In this document: positions 1 to 9,056 of the stretch, piece by piece
Numbering within the stretch: position 1 is the stretch's first letter
Layout of the letters: each line of letters begins with the position of its first letter
Assembly (NCBI GenBank): GCA_963715785.1
Contig: OY970276.1
Location: 3,224,001-3,288,000, forward strand
DNA length: 64,000 nt
Direction of reading: 5' to 3'
Origin: LD21 sp963715785
GTDB taxonomy: Bacteria > Bacteroidota > Bacteroidia > Bacteroidales > VadinHA17
Notes under the pieces: generated by a model
Databases searched by the model: none
Seen by the model: the letters and a program-made list of their open reading frames with translations, nothing else
Told to the model about the DNA's origin: nothing
Made by a program: the position numbers and the translations under genes

Positions 1-1008
1 GAAAACGATGGACTTCTGGGATCCAGAAAGAGTGTAAATATTCCCAGTGTGAAGATTACATTACCGTCACTTACTGACAAAGACAGAGCATTTATTGAAA
101 TGGCAGTCAAAAATAATGTCGACTTCATTGCCCATTCCTTCGTTCGATCTAAACAGGATGTCATTGATGTTCAGGCTGTCCTGAATTCTTTTAAAAGCTC
201 TATTAAAATTATAGCCAAGATCGAAAATCAGGAGGGTGTTGACAATCTTGATGATATCCTCGACAATGTTTACGGAATTATGGTTGCCAGGGGCGACCTG
301 GGAATTGAGATACCATATGAGCAGATACCCGGGATACAAAAGATGATTATCACAAAATGCATCATTACACGCAAGCCCGTCATTGTTGCGACTCAGATGC
401 TTCATTCAATGATAAATAATCCCCGGCCTACAAGGGCTGAAGTAAGCGATATAGCAAGCGCTATCTATTCCCAGACCGATGCCATTATGCTCAGCGGAGA
501 AACAGCAAATGGTAAATATCCTGTTGAGTCGGTAAAAACCATGACTAAAGTAGCACTTGAAGTCGAGAAGAATAAGGAGAAATTTATGAATATTCCCTAT
601 TTGAATGTTACAGGAGAAATATCATCGTACCTGGCAAAAGTTGCCGTAAAAACAGCATTCAGGATAGGAGCCAGAGGGATAATTGCCGATACATCGGGAG
701 GGAGGACAATAAGGGATATGGCATCCTACAGGGGTATCAATCTAATTCTTGCACAGTGTTACTCGGATAGCACTATGAGAGAACTGGCACTCTCGTATGG
801 TGTCTATGCAAGTCTCCAGGAGAGGAAAAAATCGGTGGATGAGTTCATCCATATTGCGCTTAAAAACCTGATTGTAAGACATAATCTTAAAAGTGATGAC
901 ATCGTGGTTGTACTTGCCGGTAACTTTTCGGGAGGTTCGGGTTTCTCATTTATTGAAGTTGGATCTGTTCAGTATCTGAAAGATCGTGTAAGTGTAAAGG
1001 AGGAATAA
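1..1008 (+). CDS. pyk: Pyruvate kinase, C-terminal part (5' end outside window)
   Basis: Pyruvate kinase transfers the phosphate of phosphoenolpyruvate to ADP in the last step of glycolysis. The frame is open from base 1, so the start lies upstream and the GTG at 49 is only internal. Visible family motifs are LLGSRKSVNIP at the very beginning, IIAKIENQEG with the active-site lysine, MVARGDLGIE with metal and phosphate ligands, and the long signature around ATQMLHSM, PRPTRAEVSD and MLSGETANGKYP. The C-terminal allosteric domain follows and ends normally at TAA. Missing are the N-terminal strands of the barrel and probably part of the lid domain. The family assignment is very secure; regulation cannot be judged because the promoter is not in the window. 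Confidence 0.97.
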   Translation, partial: ENDGLLGSRKSVNIPSVKITLPSLTDKDRAFIEMAVKNNVDFIAHSFVRSKQDVIDVQAVLNSFKSSIKIIAKIENQEGVDNLDDILDNVYGIMVARGDLGIEIPYEQIPGIQKMIITKCIITRKPVIVATQMLHSMINNPRPTRAEVSDIASAIYSQTDAIMLSGETANGKYPVESVKTMTKVALEVEKNKEKFMNIPYLNVTGEISSYLAKVAVKTAFRIGARGIIADTSGGRTIRDMASYRGINLILAQCYSDSTMRELALSYGVYASLQERKKSVDEFIHIALKNLIVRHNLKSDDIVVVLAGNFSGGSGFSFIEVGSVQYLKDRVSVKEE

Positions 1009-1180
1009 ATAATTGGTCTGATTTTTGATATTTATTAATAGCCCGTAACTAACTTATAATGCTTAGAAATCTTGATTTTCCAATGAGCTTTTTACCCTCT
1101 GCGGTTGCGGTTAGTGGAACAGGCACAGTTTGTTTTTCGCAATCAGAATTATACATATATAAAATAAAATTATCTCAGGC

Positions 1181-3805
1181 GTGAAAAAACTAATTGGAAA
1201 GAAACTGTTTTTGCTGGTGCTGGTATCCTTTTGTTTTGCCAGGCTGAGTGCTACCCATAACCGGGCAGGCGAGATCACCTACAGACAAATATCGGATCTC
1301 ACCTATGAAATCACATTAACGACATTTACCTATACGCTTAGTTTTGCGGACAGGCCTACGCTGGATATTGAGTGGGGCGATAATACTATTTCAACAGTTC
1401 CCAGGGTCAGTATTCTTACTCTGCCAAACTTTTACAGGAGAAATGTATATATAATGCAGCATACTTATCCCGGACCCGGAATTTACAAAATAGTTATGCA
1501 GGACCCCAACAGGAACGCAGGAGTTAAAAACATTCCAAATTCCGTTAATGTGGTTTTTTCTATCTCGACTATTCTCACCATAAACCCTGCGACAGGACGT
1601 GATAATAGTCCGATTCTTCTTAATCCCCCATACGATAAGGCAGCCCTTCATTACTTATTTATTCATAACCCCTCAGCTTTTGATCCTGATGGAGACAGCT
1701 TATCCTATAACATTACAGTATGCACCCGTGAAGATGCAAAGCCGATTATTGGATATAATCTTCCTCCTGCAACAAGCTCTATAAGAGTTGATTCCATAAA
1801 TGGAAATCTCATTTGGGATACCCCTGCCGATACAGGTAAATTTAACGTGGCTATGGACATTAATGAGTGGAGGAATGGCAAAAAAATCGGTGTTGTCGAA
1901 AGGGATATGCAGATAGAGGTTTTTAATACCAACAATAAACCACCGGTTAATGGCCCACTAAGAGATTATTGCATTGAAGCAGGAGATTCAATTAATTTTC
2001 TGTTCACAGCGACTGATGATGATAATGATTTCTTAAGCATAAAGGCCACTTCCGGAATTTTTACTATTGATTCGTGCAAAGCTACTTTTGTCAAGGTTGA
2101 TTCCATAGCAGGATCTGCTTCTGCAAGGTTCCGGTGGAGACCCTGCTATTCCGACGTCAGGAAACAACCATATACAGTAGTTTTTAAATCAGATGATTCT
2201 AATGCTGAAATAAGACTATCCGATATTGATAACATGAATATAAGAGTTCTCGGACCTGCTCCAAAACTTATAAATGCTGTACCGGTAGGGAAAGCTATTA
2301 AGCTTACATGGTCGCCTTATGTCACGAATATTGTTACAGGATTTAATATCTACAGGAGGGAAGGCCCTTCTACATTCAAACCCGATTCGTGTACTTCAGG
2401 AATTCCTTCCTCTACTGGTTTTGTAAATATAGGCAATGTGGCAGGCAGCTCAAAAATTGAGTTTATTGATAATGATAACCAGCAGGGATTACAATTTGGA
2501 AAACAGTATACCTACAGAATTGTTTCAGTATATCCTAGCGGGGCAGAAAGCAAGGCATCAAATGAAATCACATCTACGCTTGTATCAGGCATTCCGATAA
2601 TAAAAAATGTGAGCGTAAGAAATACCGACCCTGTTAATGGATCTATATTCCTGTCCTGGAAAAAGCCCCAGAAACTCGATACTATTCCTGCTAATGGCCC
2701 TTATGAGTATCTGATTTCGCGCGCTACGGGTATAGGCGGCACTGATTTTCAGCAGATTGCTGCAATTGAAACTGTCGACCTGAACGATACCGTATATGTT
2801 GATACACTGTTAAATACCTCAACAACAGGTTATATTTACAGAATTGATTTGTATAATAATGCCACAGGCGACCGGTTCCTTATAGGTGATCCCGGTGTTG
2901 CATCTTCCATTTTTCTGACATTAGCACCCGGTGACAAAAAGGCCCGGTTTACCATTAACCGGAATGTTCCGTGGATCAATACAAGCTATGACTTCTTCAG
3001 ACTGAATGATGTAACAAATGCATATGATTCGGTTGGTACAACAAATCAGCTGACATTTATTGACAATGGTCTGGTTAACGGGAAGCAATATTGTTATTAC
3101 GTAAGATCCACTGGCGGGTACCTTGGTGATAACGTGCCAACGAACCTGATAAATTTTTCAGAGATCACTTGTGTCACTCCAGTTGATAATGAACCTCCGT
3201 GTGCACCTTTTCTGGATGTTTCCAGCAAGTGCGACAGCCTTTATAACACTCTAACGTGGGCATTATCTGATTCTGTCTGCAATTCTGATGTTGCCGGCTA
3301 TAAGATCTATGCACAGATGTCTACAGAACCGGCTCTTACACTGATTTCAACCATTAACGACAGGAATGTTTTTACCTTCAGGCATTTTCCGGGAATGACT
3401 ATTTCGGGATGTTATGCGGTAAGCGCATTTGATTCTGTGGGAAATGAAAGCGCTAAATCAGTACTGGTTTGTGTTGATTCATGCAACTTTTATGAGATCC
3501 CGAATGTTTTTACTCCCAACGGCGATGGCATAAATGACAAATTGATGGCAAAAACAACCGGGTTGGTTGAAAAAATTAATTTCAGGCTCTTCAACCGGGA
3601 TGGCATGCTCTTATTCAGAACTGAAGATCCAAGGATCAACTGGGATGGTACATATAAGGGGAAGATCGTATCTCCGGGAGTTTATTTTTATCAGTGTGAC
3701 GTGTATGAAAACCGCATCTCGGGAATCGAGGTAAGACATATACCAGGTTTCGTTCATGTTATTTCCGAAATAAATTCGAGGGTCACTGCCCCGGCAACTA
3801 AATGA
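1181..3805 (+). CDS. Large secreted protein with fibronectin-like repeats and T9SS type B sorting domain
   Basis: The protein has 874 residues and a GTG start chosen because a signal peptide follows at once (KKLIGKKLFLLVLVSFCFA). The middle contains PKD/cadherin-like stretches (about residues 150-350, with FDPDGDSLSYNI) and several fibronectin type III-like segments (about 360-770). From about residue 774 there is NVFTPNGDGIND followed by LFNRDGMLLF, NWDGTYKG and SPGVYFYQ, which is the gliding-motility-associated CHU_C domain that directs type IX secretion. The protein is therefore likely exported and attached to or released from the cell surface. The ligand is unknown. The TPR gene starts 18 bases downstream and may be co-transcribed. 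The 172 bases upstream contain no box I can name with confidence. Confidence 0.85.
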   Translation: MKKLIGKKLFLLVLVSFCFARLSATHNRAGEITYRQISDLTYEITLTTFTYTLSFADRPTLDIEWGDNTISTVPRVSILTLPNFYRRNVYIMQHTYPGPGIYKIVMQDPNRNAGVKNIPNSVNVVFSISTILTINPATGRDNSPILLNPPYDKAALHYLFIHNPSAFDPDGDSLSYNITVCTREDAKPIIGYNLPPATSSIRVDSINGNLIWDTPADTGKFNVAMDINEWRNGKKIGVVERDMQIEVFNTNNKPPVNGPLRDYCIEAGDSINFLFTATDDDNDFLSIKATSGIFTIDSCKATFVKVDSIAGSASARFRWRPCYSDVRKQPYTVVFKSDDSNAEIRLSDIDNMNIRVLGPAPKLINAVPVGKAIKLTWSPYVTNIVTGFNIYRREGPSTFKPDSCTSGIPSSTGFVNIGNVAGSSKIEFIDNDNQQGLQFGKQYTYRIVSVYPSGAESKASNEITSTLVSGIPIIKNVSVRNTDPVNGSIFLSWKKPQKLDTIPANGPYEYLISRATGIGGTDFQQIAAIETVDLNDTVYVDTLLNTSTTGYIYRIDLYNNATGDRFLIGDPGVASSIFLTLAPGDKKARFTINRNVPWINTSYDFFRLNDVTNAYDSVGTTNQLTFIDNGLVNGKQYCYYVRSTGGYLGDNVPTNLINFSEITCVTPVDNEPPCAPFLDVSSKCDSLYNTLTWALSDSVCNSDVAGYKIYAQMSTEPALTLISTINDRNVFTFRHFPGMTISGCYAVSAFDSVGNESAKSVLVCVDSCNFYEIPNVFTPNGDGINDKLMAKTTGLVEKINFRLFNRDGMLLFRTEDPRINWDGTYKGKIVSPGVYFYQCDVYENRISGIEVRHIPGFVHVISEINSRVTAPATK

Positions 3806-3823
3806 TTTTGAAGGATAAGGAAT

Positions 3824-5026
3824 ATGAAGAAGATTATAACTCTGTTTTGTATATTTCTGGGTGTATCTGCCGTTAATGGTCAGCAGACAGTTTACAATAT
3901 TCTAAAAGCCAGGGCGCTCAATGATGCCGGGAAGCCTGAACAAGCTGTCAGCCTGCTTAATGCGGCGATCGCAGTTACCAGCGATGGCAGGCTTTTTTCC
4001 GAAAGAGCTGAGGCTAATGTTATGAAGGGAGACTATTCCGCTGCTATAAGCGATTTGAATGAAGCTAATAGATTAGTCCCTTCCTCGGGAGAATACGGTC
4101 TTTCAAGAATTTATGCACTTAAAGGCGACGCATCCACTGCCCTTTATCATCTTGAATTAAGCATGAATTCTCCTTTCAAGAAAAGTGAAAAGGAGATAAT
4201 GCTCGATCCTGCATTCAGTACTATTGAAAACGGACAGGAGTGGAGGCAATTCTGGAAAAAGGAATGGTACACTGTTCCTGAAAAGAGAATTTCGGAAATT
4301 GAATATTATGTGTCTGCCGGAAAAATTGAAGATTCGAAAGAAGTCCTCAGTGACCTTAAGTCAGGTTATGACAACACTCCTGAAGTAATGTATGCTGAAT
4401 CACTTATAAGTCTGGCTGCAGGCAGGTATTCCGATGCAATTAAATCTCTGACTGCCCTGAACAGTCAGAATCCGGGGAATGAGAAGTATCTGCTCACACT
4501 GGCGAAAGCACAGAGCGGCGCCTCAGATCCTGCTGGCGCCTCGGCTACCTATTCCCAGCTTATCAATTCAGGAATTCCCGATGCAGGTTTGTTGTTGCTC
4601 AGGGCTGATAGCTACTCAAAAACCGGGGAAACCGACAAAGCATTATCTGATATTCATGAGTACCTGGAATTCTATCCCGACAATACTACAGCGATAAGCA
4701 TGGCCGGAAAAACCGAGACCAGATCGGGTGATAATATCAAAGCCCTTGAATATTTTTCAAAGAATCTTAAGCTTCATCCAAATGATCCCCAATGCTATGT
4801 TGACAGGGCCGATGCTTATTTTATTTCAAAGACATGGGATCTGGCGATCAATGACTACGGCATGTCTCTCGATCTGAAACCCGCTAATTCAGACGTCTGG
4901 CTTAATAAGGGTATTGCGCTGCTGAATACCGGAAAAACAGAAGACGCGTGTCACGACTTCAGAATTGCATTTAAACTGGGAAACAAACGAGTTGCTGATT
5001 ATATAAGCAGAAACTGCATTAAATAA
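3824..5026 (+). CDS. Secreted tetratricopeptide-repeat protein
   Basis: This 400-residue protein has a signal peptide (MKKIITLFCIFLGVSAVNG, then QQ) and a run of TPR helices over most of its length, for example around AISDLNEANRLVPSSGEYGL, ALSDIHEYLEFYPDN, ALEYFSKNLKLHPNDP and AINDYGMSLDLKPANSDVW. TPR proteins of this kind act as periplasmic or outer-membrane scaffolds; no catalytic motif is present. The ATG lies 18 bases after the stop of the T9SS-sorted surface protein, so the two probably form one transcript, and a role in its export or anchoring is a reasonable inference but not shown by the sequence. Its end faces the histidine kinase gene in a convergent arrangement with only about 33 bases between them. 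Confidence 0.8.
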   Translation: MKKIITLFCIFLGVSAVNGQQTVYNILKARALNDAGKPEQAVSLLNAAIAVTSDGRLFSERAEANVMKGDYSAAISDLNEANRLVPSSGEYGLSRIYALKGDASTALYHLELSMNSPFKKSEKEIMLDPAFSTIENGQEWRQFWKKEWYTVPEKRISEIEYYVSAGKIEDSKEVLSDLKSGYDNTPEVMYAESLISLAAGRYSDAIKSLTALNSQNPGNEKYLLTLAKAQSGASDPAGASATYSQLINSGIPDAGLLLLRADSYSKTGETDKALSDIHEYLEFYPDNTTAISMAGKTETRSGDNIKALEYFSKNLKLHPNDPQCYVDRADAYFISKTWDLAINDYGMSLDLKPANSDVWLNKGIALLNTGKTEDACHDFRIAFKLGNKRVADYISRNCIK

Positions 5027-5059
5027 TTATACCTGATAATTCTTTTAAAAACACTTCCT

Positions 5060-8000
5060 TTATCTTATATGCTTCATTATCCTCTCGAAAAGATCATGGG
5101 GCTTAAAAGGCTTTAGAACATAATCATTAATCTTCAGATCCTCAATTTTATCGTGGCTTTCCGACATTATTGCTGCTGTAAGTGCAACAATGGGAATCTC
5201 ACTGATCCTGGGATTTTCAGATTTTCTGATGATACGAGTTGCTTCAATTCCGTCCATCACCGGCATATGCAGATCCATCAGTATAAGGTCAAAATCTTCC
5301 TTTGCCAGTAAGTCAAGAGCGATCTGACCATTTTCTGCATGCGAAACCGAAATTCCCCAGCCGATAAGAAACTTATTGGCAACGAAGAAGTTAATTTTAT
5401 TATCCTCGGCAACAAGTATTTTCTTGCCTTCAAGTCCTGTAAAGCTTTCCTGTACATCAGGTGACTGAGGCTGACTCCCTTTTTCAAGAATACCGAAAGT
5501 GATTTCGAACCGGAAGGTAGAACCCATATCTGGTTCACTTTCAATACTTATTGTGCCACCCTGTAATTCTATCAGCTTCTTGCAGATTGCCAGTCCAAGT
5601 CCCGTTCCCCCGAAATGACGGGTGGTATCAGATGAAGCCTGGGTAAAACTGTCAAAAATTACAGAGTGTTTGTCTTTTGGAATGCCGATACCTGTATCAG
5701 TAACTGTAAATTCTATTTTTGACTGATTTGACGTATGGCTAAGTTCCTTAACTTTTACCTTTATACTGCCTTGAATAGTGAATTTCAAGGCATTCGAAAG
5801 AAGGTTTGAAAGAATCTGATTCAGTCTTATCGGATCACCTATGACTTCAGAAGGCAGATCATTTTCTTTCTTTATTTCAAAACTAATGCTTTTGGCTTTC
5901 GACCTGAATGAGTATGACCTCATTATTTCATCAAGAAAGTCACTCAGGTTAAATTGAGTCTGCTCAAAGATTATTTTACCCGATTCCATTTTGTTATAAT
6001 CGAGCACATCATTAACAAGTGTCAGAAGATGATTTCCCGAGAACTTAAGCGCCTTGATGTAATCCATCTGATCTTCCCGGGGGCCACCCTGGAGGAGAAG
6101 ATTTGTAATGCCTATCACTTCGTTCAGAGGTGTCCTGATCTCATGGCTCATGGTCGACATGAATACCTGTTTTGACTGGGCTGCCTCTTCTGCTTTCTTG
6201 CGAGCCATTATTATATTATCGAGCATCATGCGGCGCTGAAGAGCTATAGCTATCTGGTTTGCAATGAAATCCAATATATAGAGGTCGTCCTGGGAAAACT
6301 TATCCTCATTATAATAATCCTGGAGGCACATTACACCGATTATATCATTTTCAACTTTAAGAGGCACGCCCATCCATACTTTACATGGAGTGCCCACGAG
6401 ATCAATCTCTCCTGATTCATCGAGGTCCTTGAGATCCTTTGCTTTAAGAAGGACGGACTTGTTTCTGTTTATTACCCAGCCCGTTATAGTTTTTTTAGTT
6501 GGTATTTCATAAAAGTTGTCCTTTTCGTCGGCAAAAAATGGCAAAGAAAGTGTTTCTGTCGTCTTATCATAAAGTGCAATAAAGAAGTTGTTAGTATCCC
6601 ATATCTTGCTCAGTTCCTGTACAATAATAGGATAAATCTCTTTTATATCGTATTGTTTAAGAGCGGCAGTGGAGATATTAAATAGGATCTCCTGTAAAAG
6701 CTGATTTTTCCTTTCGGTTGTAATATCCCTGTAGATCCCGAGATTGGCAACTATCTCATTGTTTATGACAATAGCGGTGGCGACCAGTGTTACATGTATA
6801 TTGGTATTATTTTTATTCTTTCTTATGGTTTGCCTGACCTCTTTTCTGTTCAGGGAAGCAAGATTATCAATCCTCATGGCTTCTTCTTTCAAATGGTCAG
6901 GTACAATAAGATCATTAATGTTCCTGTTAACTGCCTCTTCAAGAGTAAAGCCGAAAAGATTTGTGAATTCGCGATTGATCATTGAGACTATTCCTGAAGG
7001 ACTTGTAATCGCTATTGCAGCAGGTGTGGAATTATATAAGTGTTCCAGGAACGCTTTTTCCCTGATAATCTGATTCTCATATTCTTTTTGTTTGCTGATA
7101 TCAGTTACCACACCCCGGTAGCCGATGATTTTGTCATCGAAGAAAAGTGCAAAGGAATGAGTGACGACCGGAAACATTGTGCCATCTTTCTTCCTTGCAT
7201 AATATTCATTGCTTGATATTTGTCCCGGCATAGTTAATGATTTGAGATTTGCAATCATCTCATTATAGCTGTCGGGAAAAATTTCAGCCATATAAACTCC
7301 TGATTCAAGATCTTCCTTTTTAAAGCCGAAAAAAGAAAGTCCCTGTCTGTTTGCATAATTTATCCGCCCTGTCCGATCCACCTCATAAACCATTTCAGGC
7401 AGAAGGTCCGCAAATTTCTCAAATGCAAGACCCTGTGAATTCTGAAATTCCTTTATTCTTTGCTGATTTCCAGGCTCCCATGTAACAACAAGATTGCCTG
7501 AAGTGAGAAGGAAGCCCATATAGAAGCCTTCAGAATCATCACCATTTTCTGATGCCGATATTTTATATGTATCTCCTGTAAGGTGCAGATGGTTAAGGAG
7601 CTCAATAAGCCTGGTACGATCACCTAAAGGAGTTTCGTCAACAAATTTACCAATTACTTCACTCTTTTTTATCGCTTCAACTTCTTCAACCTTTTTGTTC
7701 AGATCAATCACATAGAACCGGTTATCCCCATCCACGCTGAAAAGAGCAAGGTAGCTGCTGACCGTTTCAAATATTTCCTCCAGAAGGCTTCCATGGCTGT
7801 CTTTTATTTTTCTGTCTTTTAGACCTTTAGCTTCTGTAAAGACTGTGAGAAAGTAGAGTTCATTTTCAAGGCGCACCCTTTCTGCGGAAAAAAGACAGGA
7901 TTTTTCTTCACCTGTTTTTGTTCTTAGTTTAACGGGGTAACCCTTTATGCTTTTTAATTTGGAAATAAGTTTAAGATATTTATTGCTGTCACCAAATTCT

Positions 8001-8269
8001 GCAAAAATCTGGATATCATCAGATGTATGACCTATAATCTCCTCTTTAGTATAGCCGAGTGTTTTATGGAATGTCTCATTTACATCTACATACTGACCGG
8101 TATCTAATTTGCTGATTGCCATCAGATAGGAATTAGAATGAAATATTCTGAAGATCATTTCCCTCGTGAATTCTGTTTTTTCCTTGCTCTTTAAGCGCAC
8201 AGATTCGAGTTCCATTTCCAGTCTCTTGCTTTTCTCCAACAACTCTAAATAACTCTCTTTGTAGTCCAT
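5060..8269 (-). CDS. Hybrid sensor histidine kinase, multi-PAS/GAF with receiver domain
   Basis: A soluble-looking sensor kinase of about 1069 residues; I see no signal peptide or membrane segment. The order is PAS (about 40-145), a second PAS-like region (about 160-280), PAS (about 285-400, INYANRQGLSFFGF), PAS (about 405-525), GAF (about 540-690), HisKA with MSHEIRTPLNEV and phospho-acceptor His near residue 710, HATPase_c with N box and TDTGIGIP plus GTGLGLAI, and a C-terminal receiver with LILMDLHMP and phospho-Asp near residue 1000. It probably senses an internal redox or small-molecule cue and relays phosphate to its own receiver, then to an unknown partner. There is no HPt or DNA-binding domain. 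The ATG at 8269 is preferred to a TTG one codon upstream. Confidence 0.9.
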   Translation of the reverse strand: MDYKESYLELLEKSKRLEMELESVRLKSKEKTEFTREMIFRIFHSNSYLMAISKLDTGQYVDVNETFHKTLGYTKEEIIGHTSDDIQIFAEFGDSNKYLKLISKLKSIKGYPVKLRTKTGEEKSCLFSAERVRLENELYFLTVFTEAKGLKDRKIKDSHGSLLEEIFETVSSYLALFSVDGDNRFYVIDLNKKVEEVEAIKKSEVIGKFVDETPLGDRTRLIELLNHLHLTGDTYKISASENGDDSEGFYMGFLLTSGNLVVTWEPGNQQRIKEFQNSQGLAFEKFADLLPEMVYEVDRTGRINYANRQGLSFFGFKKEDLESGVYMAEIFPDSYNEMIANLKSLTMPGQISSNEYYARKKDGTMFPVVTHSFALFFDDKIIGYRGVVTDISKQKEYENQIIREKAFLEHLYNSTPAAIAITSPSGIVSMINREFTNLFGFTLEEAVNRNINDLIVPDHLKEEAMRIDNLASLNRKEVRQTIRKNKNNTNIHVTLVATAIVINNEIVANLGIYRDITTERKNQLLQEILFNISTAALKQYDIKEIYPIIVQELSKIWDTNNFFIALYDKTTETLSLPFFADEKDNFYEIPTKKTITGWVINRNKSVLLKAKDLKDLDESGEIDLVGTPCKVWMGVPLKVENDIIGVMCLQDYYNEDKFSQDDLYILDFIANQIAIALQRRMMLDNIIMARKKAEEAAQSKQVFMSTMSHEIRTPLNEVIGITNLLLQGGPREDQMDYIKALKFSGNHLLTLVNDVLDYNKMESGKIIFEQTQFNLSDFLDEIMRSYSFRSKAKSISFEIKKENDLPSEVIGDPIRLNQILSNLLSNALKFTIQGSIKVKVKELSHTSNQSKIEFTVTDTGIGIPKDKHSVIFDSFTQASSDTTRHFGGTGLGLAICKKLIELQGGTISIESEPDMGSTFRFEITFGILEKGSQPQSPDVQESFTGLEGKKILVAEDNKINFFVANKFLIGWGISVSHAENGQIALDLLAKEDFDLILMDLHMPVMDGIEATRIIRKSENPRISEIPIVALTAAIMSESHDKIEDLKINDYVLKPFKPHDLFERIMKHIR

Positions 8270-8339
8270 CAACCAGGTGTTATCAATTACAATTTAAAAT
8301 TAATAATTATCGAATTATTTCCATATAATTCTGTTCTTT

Positions 8340-8993
8340 TCAATCTGTCACTTTCTTTATGTTCTTCCTATAATAAATGCAAAAGTCTGTAAGTCCGCAT
8401 TTACTGCATAACGGTGTTCTGGCCTTACAGACATATCTCCCATGCAGTATAAGCCAGTGGTGCGCCTCATGAAGCAGTTCAGCAGGAATGTTCTTCGTGA
8501 GCTGTCTTTCGACACTCAGGGGAGTAGTGGCATTTTTGACCAGCCCTATCCTGTGGGCAACCCTGAAAACATGAGTATCTACAGCCAGAACCGGTTTACT
8601 GAAAACCACTGAAGCAACAACATTGGCACTCTTTCTTCCAACCCCGGGAAGCCTTTGCAATAACTCCGTTTCAGAAGGGATCTTACCGCCAAACTCTGTT
8701 ACAAGCATTTGTGCCATCCCTGACAGATGTTTTGCCTTATTGTTCGGATATGTGCACGACTTAATAAATTCAAAAATATCCTCCGGAGCTGCTTTTGCCA
8801 TTGCTTCTGCATCGGGATATTTTGCCATCAGCGATGGAGTTATAATATTAACCCTCTTGTCAGTGCATTGCGCTGAAAGAATCACTGCCACCAACAATTC
8901 GAAAGGATTTCTGTAAACTAATTCAGTTTCAGCGAGGGGGAAAGCTGATTGAAAGTATTCGATTGTACGGGAGTACCTTTCCTTAATTGTCAC
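8340..8993 (-). CDS. nth: Endonuclease III (DNA glycosylase/AP lyase)
   Basis: Endonuclease III removes oxidised pyrimidines and cleaves the resulting abasic site in base excision repair. The helix-hairpin-helix LPGVGRKSANVV carries the catalytic lysine, AVDTHVFRV carries the catalytic aspartate, and the C-terminal CKARTPLCSKCGLTDFC gives the Cys-x6-Cys-x2-Cys-x5-Cys ligands of the [4Fe-4S] cluster. I chose the GTG at 8993 (VTIKERYSRT, about 217 residues), which fits the usual family length. The frame stays open back to a TTG at 9044, but that extension (CKDKKCYLTCTIK) does not look like the family and would run into the region that carries the -7 box of the divergent ABC-F gene. The start choice is inference; the identity is secure. 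Confidence 0.95.
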   Translation of the reverse strand: MTIKERYSRTIEYFQSAFPLAETELVYRNPFELLVAVILSAQCTDKRVNIITPSLMAKYPDAEAMAKAAPEDIFEFIKSCTYPNNKAKHLSGMAQMLVTEFGGKIPSETELLQRLPGVGRKSANVVASVVFSKPVLAVDTHVFRVAHRIGLVKNATTPLSVERQLTKNIPAELLHEAHHWLILHGRYVCKARTPLCSKCGLTDFCIYYRKNIKKVTD

Positions 8994-9031
8994 AGGTTTT
9001 AATTTTATAGTGCAGGTAAGATAACACTTTT

Positions 9032-9039
9032 TATCTTTG
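9032..9039 (+). promoter_or_regulatory. -7 promoter box of the ABC-F gene
   Basis: TATCTTTG matches the Bacteroidota -7 consensus TAnnTTTG, 17 bases before the ATG at 9057, which leaves a very short leader. I do not see a good -33 TTTG at the expected spacing, so this call rests on the -7 box alone. Confidence 0.5.
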
Positions 9040-9056
9040 CACAATATTGATTATTT